Of a stretch of DNA of 64,000 bases, positions 37,508-46,192 are shown one piece after another. The stretch covers positions 62,001 through 126,000 of the forward strand of contig NZ_FTPB01000003.1 of the NCBI RefSeq assembly GCF_900155595.1. The letters run 5' to 3'. The notes under the pieces are model-generated. The model had not been told where the DNA came from. It searched no databases and saw only the letters and a program-made list of their open reading frames with translations. This DNA comes from Actinomyces mediterranea. Lineage in GTDB: Bacteria > Actinomycetota > Actinomycetes > Actinomycetales > Actinomycetaceae. Position 1 is the first letter of the stretch. Each line of letters begins with the position of its first letter. The position numbers and the translations under genes were made by a program.

Positions 37508-38161
37508 TCAGTTGCGCCAGGCTGCGGCCCTTTGGCCGGCCACCCACGCTGCCACCTGCGTGCGCCGCTGCAGACCCATCTTCGACAACAACGACGTGAT
37601 GTGGTTCTTCACCGTTTTCTCCGCGACGCCGAGCTTCTCACCGATCTCACGATTCGATAGTCCATCGCCAATCAACTCAAGGACTTTGCGCTCCGACGGG
37701 GTCAGATCCGCAGTCGGATCATCATGGTCGGCGCGCCTGCGCGTCAGTGTGCGCTCGTCGAGGAGCACCCGGCCGGCGGCGACGGCCTTGATGACGTCGG
37801 TGATCTCCGCGCCACGCACCGTCTTGAGAACATAGGCGCGCGCGCCCTTGCCCAAGGACTCAGCGAGCGCCTCGTCATCGTCGAAGGAGGTGAGGACGAT
37901 GGGGAGGATATCGGGGTGACTCTGCCCCAGCGCCGACATGATGTCGATACCCGTGCCGTCGGGGAGTTGAAGGTCGACGAGGATGACATCGGGGCGCACG
38001 AGGTCGGCACGGCGCAGCGCATCCTCGACGGTGCCTGCCTCGGCAACGACTTCCAGGCCATCGGCGCGATCAACGATTTCAGCGATGCCGCGTCGCACGA
38101 TCTCATGGTCGTCAACGATCATGACGCGGATCGGCGTATTAGGCTGGGCGTTCTCACTCAC
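37508..38161 (-). CDS. NarL/LuxR-type response regulator
   Basis: This 217-residue two-component regulator has a receiver domain with the acidic pair DD17-18, the phospho-acceptor Asp63 in LVDLQLPDG and the Lys in VLKTVRG. A LuxR helix-turn-helix follows (LTPSERKVLELIGDGLSNREIGEKL). It pairs by class with HisKA_3 kinases, so the kinase at 31131-32771, the only one seen here, is its probable partner despite the intervening genes. It is convergent with the DsbA-like gene. Confidence 0.92.
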   Translation of the reverse strand: MSENAQPNTPIRVMIVDDHEIVRRGIAEIVDRADGLEVVAEAGTVEDALRRADLVRPDVILVDLQLPDGTGIDIMSALGQSHPDILPIVLTSFDDDEALAESLGKGARAYVLKTVRGAEITDVIKAVAAGRVLLDERTLTRRRADHDDPTADLTPSERKVLELIGDGLSNREIGEKLGVAEKTVKNHITSLLSKMGLQRRTQVAAWVAGQRAAAWRN

Positions 38162-38216
38162 GCGACTATCCTAACGGTTTGTGGGTCCCCTCACGTAATC
38201 GACCCCGACGCAGCGG

Positions 38217-38936
38217 TCAGTCAGCGCCGGTCTTACTCATCGCGTCTTTCGCCGCAGCGGTCTCCGCATGCTTCTTCGAGGTCGCAGTGCCCTCGCCAAT
38301 GGGCTCCTCCAGGGAGGCGACGAATGCTCGGGCAGTGAAGACACGCTGATGATCCGGTCCCTCGCCCGAGACCTCGTAGCGGACTTCCCCGAGCGAATTG
38401 GCGATGGCGTATTCCACGAGGAGCGTCTTCCAATCGGCGTGCGAGCCTCGCCGGTAGGCGTTTTGAAGCAGAAAGTCGAGGTTCGCGAGAATCACCCTGC
38501 GCGCCTCGTCGAGACCCGACGTCAGATAGGTCGCGCCGATGAGGGCTTCGAAGGTGTCCGACAGGATCGAGTCCTTGTCGCGTCCGCCGTAATTCGACTC
38601 GCCCTTGCCGAGGTAGATGAACTCCCCGACTCCGATTCTGCGAGCCGCCTCAGCGAGGGGTTCTTGGGAGACGGTGGCGGCGCGCATGCGTGACAGGTCG
38701 GATTCGGAAGCACCGGGATAGTCGTGGAAGAGACGGTCCGCGATGACGACCGACAAGACGGCGTCGCCGAGGAATTCGAGGCGCTCATTATTGGCGATGC
38801 CGCCCGCCTCATTCGCGTAGGAGCGGTGGACGAGGGCGAGGGCGAGCAGATTGGGGTCGATCCTGGCCCCCCAAGCGCTCTGAAGCACATCCACATCGGT
38901 TCTGGGGGGTACGGGAAGCCGTGGTTTCTTCGCCAT
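38217..38936 (-). CDS. rnc: Ribonuclease III
   Basis: This 239-residue double-strand-specific endoribonuclease matures rRNA and other RNAs. The signature NERLEFLGDAVLS lies near residue 44, and the second acidic cluster DTFEALIGATYL near 128. A double-stranded RNA-binding domain occupies the C-terminus (about 165-235). The start overlaps the DUF177 stop by one base (TGATG). No rpmF (L32) gene is found between DUF177 and rnc, unlike many bacteria. Confidence 0.96.
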   Translation of the reverse strand: MAKKPRLPVPPRTDVDVLQSAWGARIDPNLLALALVHRSYANEAGGIANNERLEFLGDAVLSVVIADRLFHDYPGASESDLSRMRAATVSQEPLAEAARRIGVGEFIYLGKGESNYGGRDKDSILSDTFEALIGATYLTSGLDEARRVILANLDFLLQNAYRRGSHADWKTLLVEYAIANSLGEVRYEVSGEGPDHQRVFTARAFVASLEEPIGEGTATSKKHAETAAAKDAMSKTGAD

Positions 38937-39490
38937 CAGTCAGTCGGATCCGAAATCGGTTGGTCGAGCAGGGACGCCAATGATGCGAGTCTGGGATCGA
39001 TGAGGACGTGCTCGTGATCGGCCGGAAGCTCATCCCACTTCTCGCCGCACACGTCGCACAGACCGGGGCAGTCGGCGCGGCACAGGGGGCGGGCGTCGAC
39101 GAGCGTGACAATGGAATCGCGCAGCAGCGGCTCGAGGTCGATCGTGTCGCGGGGGCCGATGAGGCGCGCATCGTCCGCCTCGGGATCGTCCTCGTCAGTG
39201 GGCGGAGCGATCTCGAAGTACACGTCTGCGGCGTCGACGTCGTGTCGGGCGCGCACCTCATCGAGGCAGCGCACGCACTCGCCCACGAGTTCCACGCTCG
39301 TCGAGACGCGCACGAGGACGCCCCCGTCGACAGAGGTGAGGTCTACATCGAGAGGGATCACCGTTCCTGTTTCAACCCTCATTGATGGGGTCCCCAAGTC
39401 GTCGGGCGCCGTCCACTCGATGTCATGGTGGAGGGTCGCGCCGAGTTGACGGGGCAGCTCGACGAGAGAAAGGACGAGGACGTCAGTCAT
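38936..39490 (-). CDS. DUF177 (YceD) family protein
   Basis: This 184-residue acidic protein has the DUF177 fold: a beta-rich half with a CVRCLDEV pair and a second pair in CRADCPGLCDVCGEKW, suggesting a zinc site. The family is linked to large rRNA accumulation and normally sits beside rpmF and rnc. The ATG at 39490 overlaps the upstream coiled-coil gene by 8 bp. Function beyond rRNA metabolism is unproven. Confidence 0.88.
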   Translation of the reverse strand: MTDVLVLSLVELPRQLGATLHHDIEWTAPDDLGTPSMRVETGTVIPLDVDLTSVDGGVLVRVSTSVELVGECVRCLDEVRARHDVDAADVYFEIAPPTDEDDPEADDARLIGPRDTIDLEPLLRDSIVTLVDARPLCRADCPGLCDVCGEKWDELPADHEHVLIDPRLASLASLLDQPISDPTD

Positions 39491-40205
39491 TGTCGAGCTC
39501 GATATCGGTGACATCAACGCCCCGGCGCTCCGCGATACTGCGCCGACCGGCTTCAGTGCGGCGCTGCAAGTCGGCGAGCAGGCCGGACAACTCCGCCAGG
39601 GACTTCGCGACATAGTCGTCGGTGCCCTGACGCATTTGAGCGTCATTCGATCGGGCAGCGGCGACGATCTCACGGGCGCGATCCTCCGCCATATGCGTGA
39701 TGTTCTCCGTGGAGATCAGTCGATCCGCCTGGGCGTTGGCGTCAACAAGGATCGCCTCTGCTTCGCTGCGCGCCTGCGCGAGAGTGGCCTCGGCCTCCTC
39801 ATTGGCCTGTTCCACTGTTCGGCTGGCCTGCTCATTCGCCGTTTGAACGATCTGGGCGGCCTTGTCATTGGCCTGATCGAGAGTGGATTGGGCGCGCGAG
39901 TTGGCCTCTGCGATTGTGGTCTCCGCCGCCGAGTCGGCCCGTCCAAGCACGGCGTCCGCATCAGCGACAACGGCGTCCGCAGCGACGAGGTCCTCGGGCA
40001 GGGCCTCGCGCGCCTGGTCGAGCAGGTCGAGCAGTTCAGCGCGGTTCACCATGATCGACGCCGACAGGGGGACGGCGCGCGCCTGCTGAACGAGGTCCTT
40101 GATCTGGTCGAGTGCCGCGATCACCGTCGAGGGACCATAGACGCTCTGGTCGTCCCATTCCTCGTGCGCGGCGGAACCGGTGTCCGGCGTCTCCAGATTC
40201 GACAT
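39483..40205 (-). CDS. DivIVA-related coiled-coil protein, SepIVA-like
   Basis: This 240-residue protein has a short N-terminal DivIVA-like region (STVIAALDQIKDLVQQAR), then a long alanine/glutamate/glutamine-rich coiled coil from about 75 to 180 with heptad-like repeats, and a basic C-terminus. Gene order rnc-DUF177-this gene is the same as around mycobacterial sepIVA (Rv2927c), an essential septation and envelope factor, so I infer the same role. The ATG at 40205 follows GGAGGG; coaD lies 43 bp upstream. Confidence 0.78.
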   Translation of the reverse strand: MSNLETPDTGSAAHEEWDDQSVYGPSTVIAALDQIKDLVQQARAVPLSASIMVNRAELLDLLDQAREALPEDLVAADAVVADADAVLGRADSAAETTIAEANSRAQSTLDQANDKAAQIVQTANEQASRTVEQANEEAEATLAQARSEAEAILVDANAQADRLISTENITHMAEDRAREIVAAARSNDAQMRQGTDDYVAKSLAELSGLLADLQRRTEAGRRSIAERRGVDVTDIELDND

Positions 40206-40248
40206 CGTGCCCTCCAAAATCATGATCCCCCAAGTGCGGGCGAACTAC

Positions 40249-40722
40249 TCATTGATCATTGTCCACCAGCAGTGGGCGGATCGTCGCGGGAACATACCGG
40301 GAAGCATCCATTCCGAGGCTCAGCAATTCCCTGACAACCGATGACGAGACGATCGCGTACTCTGGGCGCGCGGGAATGAGGAGCGTCTCGATCCCCCCGA
40401 GGTCGCTGTTGATGACCGCCTGGGCGAGCTCCCACTCGAGATCGGCGGAGCTGCGCACCCCCTTGACGACGCTGGACGCTCCGACGGCGCGCGCACAGTC
40501 GATGAGAGTACCCTCCATGTCGATGACTCGCACGCCATCAAGATGCGCAGTCGCGACCTCGACCATCTGCCTGCGCTCGTCGAGGGAGTAGCTGTAGGTC
40601 TTGCGCCCATTGACTCCCACGGCGACGACGACGTCGCAGAAGCTGCGGGTCGCCCGCTCGATGATGTCGAGGTGGCCGAGAGTGATCGGATCGAAGGATC
40701 CCGCGATGAGGACGGTTGTCAT
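40249..40722 (-). CDS. coaD: Phosphopantetheine adenylyltransferase
   Basis: This 157-residue enzyme adds AMP to 4'-phosphopantetheine, the penultimate step of coenzyme A synthesis. The nucleotidyltransferase motif GSFDPITLGHLD is at residues 8-19 and the C-terminal ISSSVVREL-type motif appears as VSSSVVREL. The start at 40722 overlaps the rsmD stop (ATGA). Confidence 0.97.
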   Translation of the reverse strand: MTTVLIAGSFDPITLGHLDIIERATRSFCDVVVAVGVNGRKTYSYSLDERRQMVEVATAHLDGVRVIDMEGTLIDCARAVGASSVVKGVRSSADLEWELAQAVINSDLGGIETLLIPARPEYAIVSSSVVRELLSLGMDASRYVPATIRPLLVDNDQ

Positions 40723-41312
40723 TGCTCGTCTCCTTCGTCGTCGTGAGTCTCGGGGACGGGTGGGCCCGCGAACCATGCGCGAGTCTCCCCCCAGCTCCGC
40801 TCGTCCTCACGGACCAGGAAGTCGGGCCATGTCGGTTCGGGGCTGCGGGTAGATCGTTCGACGACGACGAGGGCGTCCGGAGTGATCCACGGGCCGAGAA
40901 GGGTGAGGACCTCCTCAAGATCGGATTCATCAGCATCGTAGGGAGGGTCGATGAGGACGAGGTCGACGTCGCCCCTGAGCGCTTCGGACGTGCGGGTGGA
41001 CAAGTACCTCGATGCGCTGAGGCAGTGGACCCGGGCGGGTAGGCCCGTGGCGGCGATATTCCGTGCGATGATCCGGACCGCAGCAGAGGAGTTCTCAACG
41101 AGGTCGACACTGGCCGCGCCGCGCGACGCCGCTTCGAGGCCGAGTGCCCCCGACCCGGCGTACAGGTCGAGCACGCGTGTGGAGTTGAGCATCCCCATGT
41201 GGTCCAGGCGGGAGAAGAGCGCCTCGCGCACTCTCTCCGACGTGGGACGGGTTCCCTGCGCAGGCACGGCGAGAGTACGTCCCTTGGCGGTTCCGGCGAC
41301 GATCCTGGTCAT
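40719..41312 (-). CDS. rsmD: 16S rRNA (guanine966-N2)-methyltransferase
   Basis: This 197-residue SAM-dependent methyltransferase begins with RIVAGTAKGR, has the SAM-binding VLDLYAGSGALGLEAASRGA and the catalytic DPPYD. These fit RsmD, which methylates G966 of 16S rRNA. It is co-transcribed with coaD (4-bp overlap) and lies 37 bp after recG. Confidence 0.95.
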   Translation of the reverse strand: MTRIVAGTAKGRTLAVPAQGTRPTSERVREALFSRLDHMGMLNSTRVLDLYAGSGALGLEAASRGAASVDLVENSSAAVRIIARNIAATGLPARVHCLSASRYLSTRTSEALRGDVDLVLIDPPYDADESDLEEVLTLLGPWITPDALVVVERSTRSPEPTWPDFLVREDERSWGETRAWFAGPPVPETHDDEGDEQ

Positions 41313-41349
41313 GGCACAACTCTACGCCGCACGGGTTACGACCAGCGCG

Positions 41350-43497
41350 TCAGGACCTGGAGATCCAGTCGAGGCCTGCGTCGGGCATGCGGCGGATCGC
41401 TTCGGCGAGCCCGGGGTGTTTCCCCAGGGACGGGTCCTCTTCTACGATGCGGCGGGCCTCCCGACGGGCCTCTTCGATGAGGGTCCCGTCGCGGCGCACG
41501 GACAGGAAGTGCAGGTGGGAGGCTCTGCCCGATTGGTCCGCCCCCAGCACGTCGCCCTCTTTTCGGATCTCCATATCCTTCTCGGCGAGTTCAAAACCAT
41601 CGGTAGTAGCGGCGAATGCCTCGAGGCGCTGCATCGATTCGGGCGCGAGGCCGGTGCGGTGGACCGCCATGCACACGCTGGGCCGGTCGGAGCGCCCGAC
41701 TCTCCCGCGCAACTGATGGAGCTGCGAGATGCCGAACTGTTGGGCGTCGATGATGATCATCATGGTCGCCTCTGGAACGTCGACACCGACTTCGATCACC
41801 GTCGTCGCGACGAGCAGCGGCGTGTGACCGGATGAGAAGCCCTCCATCACGGAGTTCTTCTCCTCGGCGCTGCTCCTGCCCGTCAGCGTCGCCACCGCGA
41901 TAGCCGTAAGGGCGGGCAGTGTCCTCAGGGATGCTGCCACCGATTCGACGCTCGCCAGCGGCGGGCGGGCACCCGACTCCGCGTCCTCGACCTCGTCGGA
42001 ATCGTCGATGTGGGGGCAGACGACGTAGACGCGTCCGCCCTCGTCGATCTCTTCTCGCGCGCGCTGCCACAGGCGCTCCATCCACGCGGGATTCGCCGCG
42101 TCAACGAGGTACGTGGCCACGGGCGTGCGCCCGGGGGGCAGTCCGAGCATGCGAGTCTCTTCGAGGTCCCCGAAGACGGTCATTGCGATCGTCCTGGGGA
42201 TCGGGGTCGCCGTCATGACGAGTTGATGGGCGCTGGTGAGGTCCCCGGTGACGCGCAGGGCATCACGCTGTGCGACGCCGAAGCGATGCTGCTCATCGAC
42301 GACGACGAGGCCGAGGTCGGCGAATCGCACGGAGTCCTGGATCAGCGCATGAGTGCCGACGATGATGAGCGGAGCGCCGGTCTGGGCTGCTGTGAGGATC
42401 TCACGTCGCGCCTGGGGCGGGGTGGAGCCCGTCAGCAGGCGGATGTCGATCGGCATGCCCTCGACGTCGAGGCCCACGACGAGATCGCGCATGGAGGCGA
42501 TGTGCTGGACGGCGAGGACTTCCGTCGGCGCCAATAGCGCCCCCTGATGCCCGGCGGCGAGGACTTGGAGGAGAGCCGCGAGCGCAACCACCGTCTTCCC
42601 GGAGCCCACATCGCCCTGGAGGAGGCGCTGCATCGGATGCTCTCCGGCGAGGTCGGCGCTGATCTCGCCGATGGCGCTGCGCTGTGCCGCTGTCGCGGTG
42701 AAGGGCAGGCGGGAGATGAACTCGCGGACCAGGAGCGAGTCGGGTGGACTGGAGGGCGCCCTTAGGGATTGGGCTCCGCTGCGGCGCATGGCGAGGACGG
42801 TCTGCAGGGTGAGAGCCTCTTCCCAGGCCATTGCGCGCCTCGCCCGCTGGTAGTCCTCGTCGGTGCTCGGCCGGTGCAGGGCGCGCAGAGTCTGCGCACG
42901 AGCGGGAATGTTGTAGCGGACGCGAACTTCGTCAGGGAGGATGTCGGCGATATCGGAGTCGTCGAGGCCATCGAGGATCATCCCTATCGCCCGTGCGAGG
43001 ACCCACGAGGAGAGGCCCGCTTGGGAGGGGTAGATGGGAATGGGGCGCGCGGAGCGTTCCTCGGCCTCGTCGATTCCGCCGTCTGCTCCTTCAAAACTCG
43101 GGTGGGTCAGTTGCAGGCGGCCCCGGTAGGCTCCGACTTTGCCCGCGAAGAGGAATGAGGCGCCCGGGGTGAGGAGCCTGCGGTGGGGCGTGAGTTTGTA
43201 TTCGTTGGCGGCGAAGAATATCGCCGTCATCATCTGCGTGCCATCGGTGATGAGTACTTCGAGGCGCACCCCGCCGCGGCTCCGATTGGCGACGAGCGTC
43301 GCAGAGACCACTTCGGCGAGGATCGTGACGTCTTCGCCCTGGTGGAGCATGTGCATCGGGGTGAGAGCGCCCCAGTGGTAGTAGCGGCGCGGCGCCAGCA
43401 AGAGCAGGTCGGCAACCGTCTCAATGCCCTGGGAGGCCAATTTCTTCGCGATCCGTGCGGGCAGGCGCAGACTCAGCGGCGCATTGAGGGCGTTCAC
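41350..43497 (-). CDS. recG: ATP-dependent DNA helicase RecG
   Basis: This 715-residue helicase remodels stalled replication forks and Holliday junctions. An N-terminal wedge/OB domain (LLLLAPRRYY...) precedes helicase motifs: I (GDVGSGKT, near 300), II (DEQH in VVDEQHRFG), III (MTATPIPRT) and VI (QLRGRVGRS). A C-terminal TRG region follows. Its GTG start overlaps the stop of the DAK2 gene by 4 bp. Confidence 0.96.
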   Translation of the reverse strand: MNALNAPLSLRLPARIAKKLASQGIETVADLLLLAPRRYYHWGALTPMHMLHQGEDVTILAEVVSATLVANRSRGGVRLEVLITDGTQMMTAIFFAANEYKLTPHRRLLTPGASFLFAGKVGAYRGRLQLTHPSFEGADGGIDEAEERSARPIPIYPSQAGLSSWVLARAIGMILDGLDDSDIADILPDEVRVRYNIPARAQTLRALHRPSTDEDYQRARRAMAWEEALTLQTVLAMRRSGAQSLRAPSSPPDSLLVREFISRLPFTATAAQRSAIGEISADLAGEHPMQRLLQGDVGSGKTVVALAALLQVLAAGHQGALLAPTEVLAVQHIASMRDLVVGLDVEGMPIDIRLLTGSTPPQARREILTAAQTGAPLIIVGTHALIQDSVRFADLGLVVVDEQHRFGVAQRDALRVTGDLTSAHQLVMTATPIPRTIAMTVFGDLEETRMLGLPPGRTPVATYLVDAANPAWMERLWQRAREEIDEGGRVYVVCPHIDDSDEVEDAESGARPPLASVESVAASLRTLPALTAIAVATLTGRSSAEEKNSVMEGFSSGHTPLLVATTVIEVGVDVPEATMMIIIDAQQFGISQLHQLRGRVGRSDRPSVCMAVHRTGLAPESMQRLEAFAATTDGFELAEKDMEIRKEGDVLGADQSGRASHLHFLSVRRDGTLIEEARREARRIVEEDPSLGKHPGLAEAIRRMPDAGLDWISRS

Positions 43498-45107
43498 GCC
43501 CTCAGCCCCTGGATGAGGCTGGTGCCGTCCTGTCCCCCGTCGATGACCGTGATGTCGGCGATGGGCGAGTAGCGGGCGATGAGCTGGCGGATGAGTGCCG
43601 CCAATTCGGGGCCGTCGCCACGCCCCATGAGGAGTCTCCAGCGCGTTGGCGAGATCCTCGCGATGTCGGAGACTGCGGCGATGACGCCGAGTTCATCACC
43701 GTCCCCCGCCAGTGCGACCACCGAGGAGGCGGCGTGTGCTCGGCGGGCGCCGTCGGCGAGGATGGTCTGCATCACAGGGGCGGTGGCCCTGCCGCCGGGT
43801 TGGGGGACGAAGAAGCCTGCGCAGGTCTGCGCTGCGGAGAGCACCGACAGATCATCCCTCGTGGGGGCGACGATGAGGACTGTCGCATCCTCTTCACCGG
43901 TGGCGAGGTGTTGTTGGCACGCGTGGGCGAGTTCGGCGTCCGCCTCGTCGGCGGGGAGGATGAGCGCGACTCCCGTTGATGAGCAGGCAGCCAGGTATTC
44001 GATGCCGGGGGCGTCGTCAATGGTCGGGTAGAGTAGGACGACCGCACCCGAGCGGGCGAGGTAGTCGACGAGGCCGGGGGCCTTGGTGCAGGCGATGACT
44101 CTGGCGCGCTCGACCCTGCGGCGGGGGCGGCGTTCGAGGAGTCGCACTCCGCGGTGGGTGATCCCGGTGTTGTCGAGTTCGTCGACTCCGAGTTCCTCAT
44201 CGGGGCGCGCATCGGCGACGCAAAAGCGCAGTGTGCGTCCGAATCTGGGGTGAACGGATAAAGGCGCGGAGGTGTCGACGTGGAGGCGCCAGGTGCCCAT
44301 GGAGAACAGGTCGACGGCTCCGACGCAGTTGAGCTTCGCGCCGACGGCTTCAATGGAGTCGAAGAGGCGCGTCGCCTCGTCAACGGTCCCCTCCCACACG
44401 ATGTCGACGGTAAAGTCGCGTCCCGGCTGCGGCGGGTTCGGCCTCGGGGCGGGGCCGTAGGAGTCGGCGTCGGCGATTCCCGCGAGCATTTGTGCGAGGG
44501 ATTCGAGTCCGTCGGTGGAGTCCCGGACGGTGGAGTCGAAGGATGCGAAAAGGACTGCGAGGACGCATGCGCCAGCGTCGAGCAGGTTCGACTGTTCATT
44601 GATCGCATTGACGATGCCCTGTTGGGCGCTGAGGGAGTACCAGGAGATGAGGTAGTCCTCGTCCGGGATCGTCATCCCGAGCCCCCAGGTCTCGTCGTGT
44701 GCTTCTGCGAGGACGTGAGTAATGGCCTCGGAGACGGTGAGGCGTTGGTCGTCGGAGGCGAGATCAGTGGTGAGCATTCGGCGAATGGTGACCGGTGTGA
44801 GTGCGGCGGCGCCATCGATACTCCTGGCCCATGCTGCGAGTTGGGAGGTGAGGATGACGCCGATGGTGCCGACCGCCTTCGTGATGCCCGCATTAATGGC
44901 GAGTTCGAGTGCTTCGGCGAAGGATGCGGATTCGTCAAGGTCGGCGAGTGCGTCGCGCATAGCGGCGAGGGTGAGGGCAGCGTTCGTGCCGGTATCGCAG
45001 TCGACTCCTCCCCATCCGTCGAGGTCGTTGAGGAAGCGGGACAGGGTCTGGGTTTCGGCGGCGGCGCATTCGAGGGTGCGCGCGAGGGTGATTCCATTGA
45101 GTGCCAC
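43494..45107 (-). CDS. Divergent DAK2 / FakA-like (YloV) protein
   Basis: This 537-residue protein is placed upstream of recG, where DAK2-DegV-type (FakA-like) genes are common. The metal/ATP motif seen as DGDTGTN in relatives is DCDTGTN here, so the aspartates are retained. The usual GARGNSGVILSQ segment is replaced by AVGTIGVILTSQ. The middle domain (about 225-330) and C-terminal alpha/beta part are present but weakly conserved. FakA phosphorylates fatty acids bound to FakB in Firmicutes; whether this protein is active is uncertain. It ends inside the recG start. Confidence 0.7.
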   Translation of the reverse strand: MALNGITLARTLECAAAETQTLSRFLNDLDGWGGVDCDTGTNAALTLAAMRDALADLDESASFAEALELAINAGITKAVGTIGVILTSQLAAWARSIDGAAALTPVTIRRMLTTDLASDDQRLTVSEAITHVLAEAHDETWGLGMTIPDEDYLISWYSLSAQQGIVNAINEQSNLLDAGACVLAVLFASFDSTVRDSTDGLESLAQMLAGIADADSYGPAPRPNPPQPGRDFTVDIVWEGTVDEATRLFDSIEAVGAKLNCVGAVDLFSMGTWRLHVDTSAPLSVHPRFGRTLRFCVADARPDEELGVDELDNTGITHRGVRLLERRPRRRVERARVIACTKAPGLVDYLARSGAVVLLYPTIDDAPGIEYLAACSSTGVALILPADEADAELAHACQQHLATGEEDATVLIVAPTRDDLSVLSAAQTCAGFFVPQPGGRATAPVMQTILADGARRAHAASSVVALAGDGDELGVIAAVSDIARISPTRWRLLMGRGDGPELAALIRQLIARYSPIADITVIDGGQDGTSLIQGLRA

Positions 45108-45376
45108 GTTGTCCAGCTTCCATCCGGGGTCGGCGTCTACAGTGGATTATCGCAGTTGTGTTCACGCGAACGCAGGAGCACACTCGCGCGGAGGGATGGT
45201 GGGAGCCGCGTCTGACGCCGATGTGGGGGACCCGACAGTCTTGGGCGGTGCCATGACTTGGAGATGCGCGGCCGGAACCGTTATTCTGTCATGGTTATAC
45301 CCGCGGTTTTATTCACCGCTGTTCAACCATTCCGCCTCAGGCGGGATCGACCGAATTGGAAACCGAGGAGATCATC

Positions 45377-45568
45377 GTGGCTGCCGTTTGTGACGTGTGC
45401 GGTAAGGGACCCGGCTTCGGCAAGAGCGTGTCGCACTCGCACGTTCGCACCAACCGCCGCTGGAATCCGAATATTCAGCGCGTTCGCGCCCTGGTTAAGG
45501 GCACCCCGAAGCGCCTGAACGTGTGTACCAAGTGCCTGAAGTCCGACAAGGTCGTCCGCGCGATCTGA
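45377..45568 (+). CDS. rpmB: 50S ribosomal protein L28
   Basis: This 63-residue protein has the VCDVCGKGP start and CTKCLKS, giving a complete zinc-binding cysteine quartet (C+ form). The GTG at 45377 follows GAGGAG 6-7 nt upstream; the TTG at 45356 is excluded by family length. It is divergent from the DAK2 gene. Confidence 0.97.
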   Translation: MAAVCDVCGKGPGFGKSVSHSHVRTNRRWNPNIQRVRALVKGTPKRLNVCTKCLKSDKVVRAI

Positions 45569-45616
45569 TCGCACGACCTCGTCGCAGATCCGCCTGAAGC
45601 GGATCGACCTATCGCT

Positions 45617-45646
45617 GTGGCCCGCAGGATCACTCCTGCGGGCCAC
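45617..45646 (+). terminator. rpmB terminator hairpin
   Basis: A perfect 13-bp stem (GTGGCCCGCAGGA and its complement) with the loop TCAC starts 48 nt after the rpmB stop. There is no T-run, as is usual in high-GC actinobacteria. Confidence 0.75.
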
Positions 45647-46192
45647 ACGTGTATGCGCGGTGTCGTGTCTGGGAGTTCACCGGTGGTTGTCTAGGGCTTT
45701 CGCAGTCGGTGGGGCGCCGTCCTCGTCCGCTTCGGATTGACTGCACGACTCCTGCCCGCGCCCGAAGCCTCCCCTGGTCGACGCCACCACCTGCGCCCCA
45801 CAACACCAACGCCGATCCGAACGCTACACACACCACCGGAACACTCCGCACACCATCCGAACATTGCACCGTTCACATCCAAGCCGCACCGCTCCGAACA
45901 AGGCCACACCGTGTGGAACAGAACCACAGCGTGTGGAAACACGCACTGATCCACCCGCAGACGGAAGGATGCTGTAATAGCGTCCGATCGAACGGCAACC
46001 AGCCAAAATGCACACACTCCCCGAACACCACACTGTGCGACACACGTGTCCGCGACTGTGAACTGCAGATATAAACAACAACTCAACAGACCACCACGAA
46101 CCAACACACAGACTGTGTGCAGTTATACCAGTCGACACGAACAACGAACACGCACACCACGACTGCCGAGGCCGCTGAACCACGTAAAACCG
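45647..46192. repeat. A/C-rich noncoding stretch with repeated CACA/TGTG dyads
   Basis: About 545 bp between the convergent rpmB and thiL genes contain no credible coding sequence. The plus strand is visibly rich in A and C and poor in G and T from about 45780 on. Five short dyads of one kind occur: CCACACcGTGTGG-type at 45904-45916 and 45924-45936 (exactly 20 bp apart), CACAcTGTG at 46029-46037, ACACGTGT at 46042-46049, and CACACAgacTGTGTG at 46105-46119. Function is unknown: a multi-site protein-binding region, structured RNA, or decaying sequence. Confidence 0.55.

Noticed and set aside
38018-38216. Possible small gene or rpmF near the regulator/rnc junction
   Set aside because: The 55-bp gap is too short, and no L32 zinc-ribbon sequence occurs near DUF177 or rnc on either strand.
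45904-45936. TGTGGAA-type sequences in the dyads resemble DnaA boxes
   Set aside because: They do not match the actinobacterial TTGTCCACA consensus, and no oriC genes (dnaA, dnaN, rpmH) are nearby.
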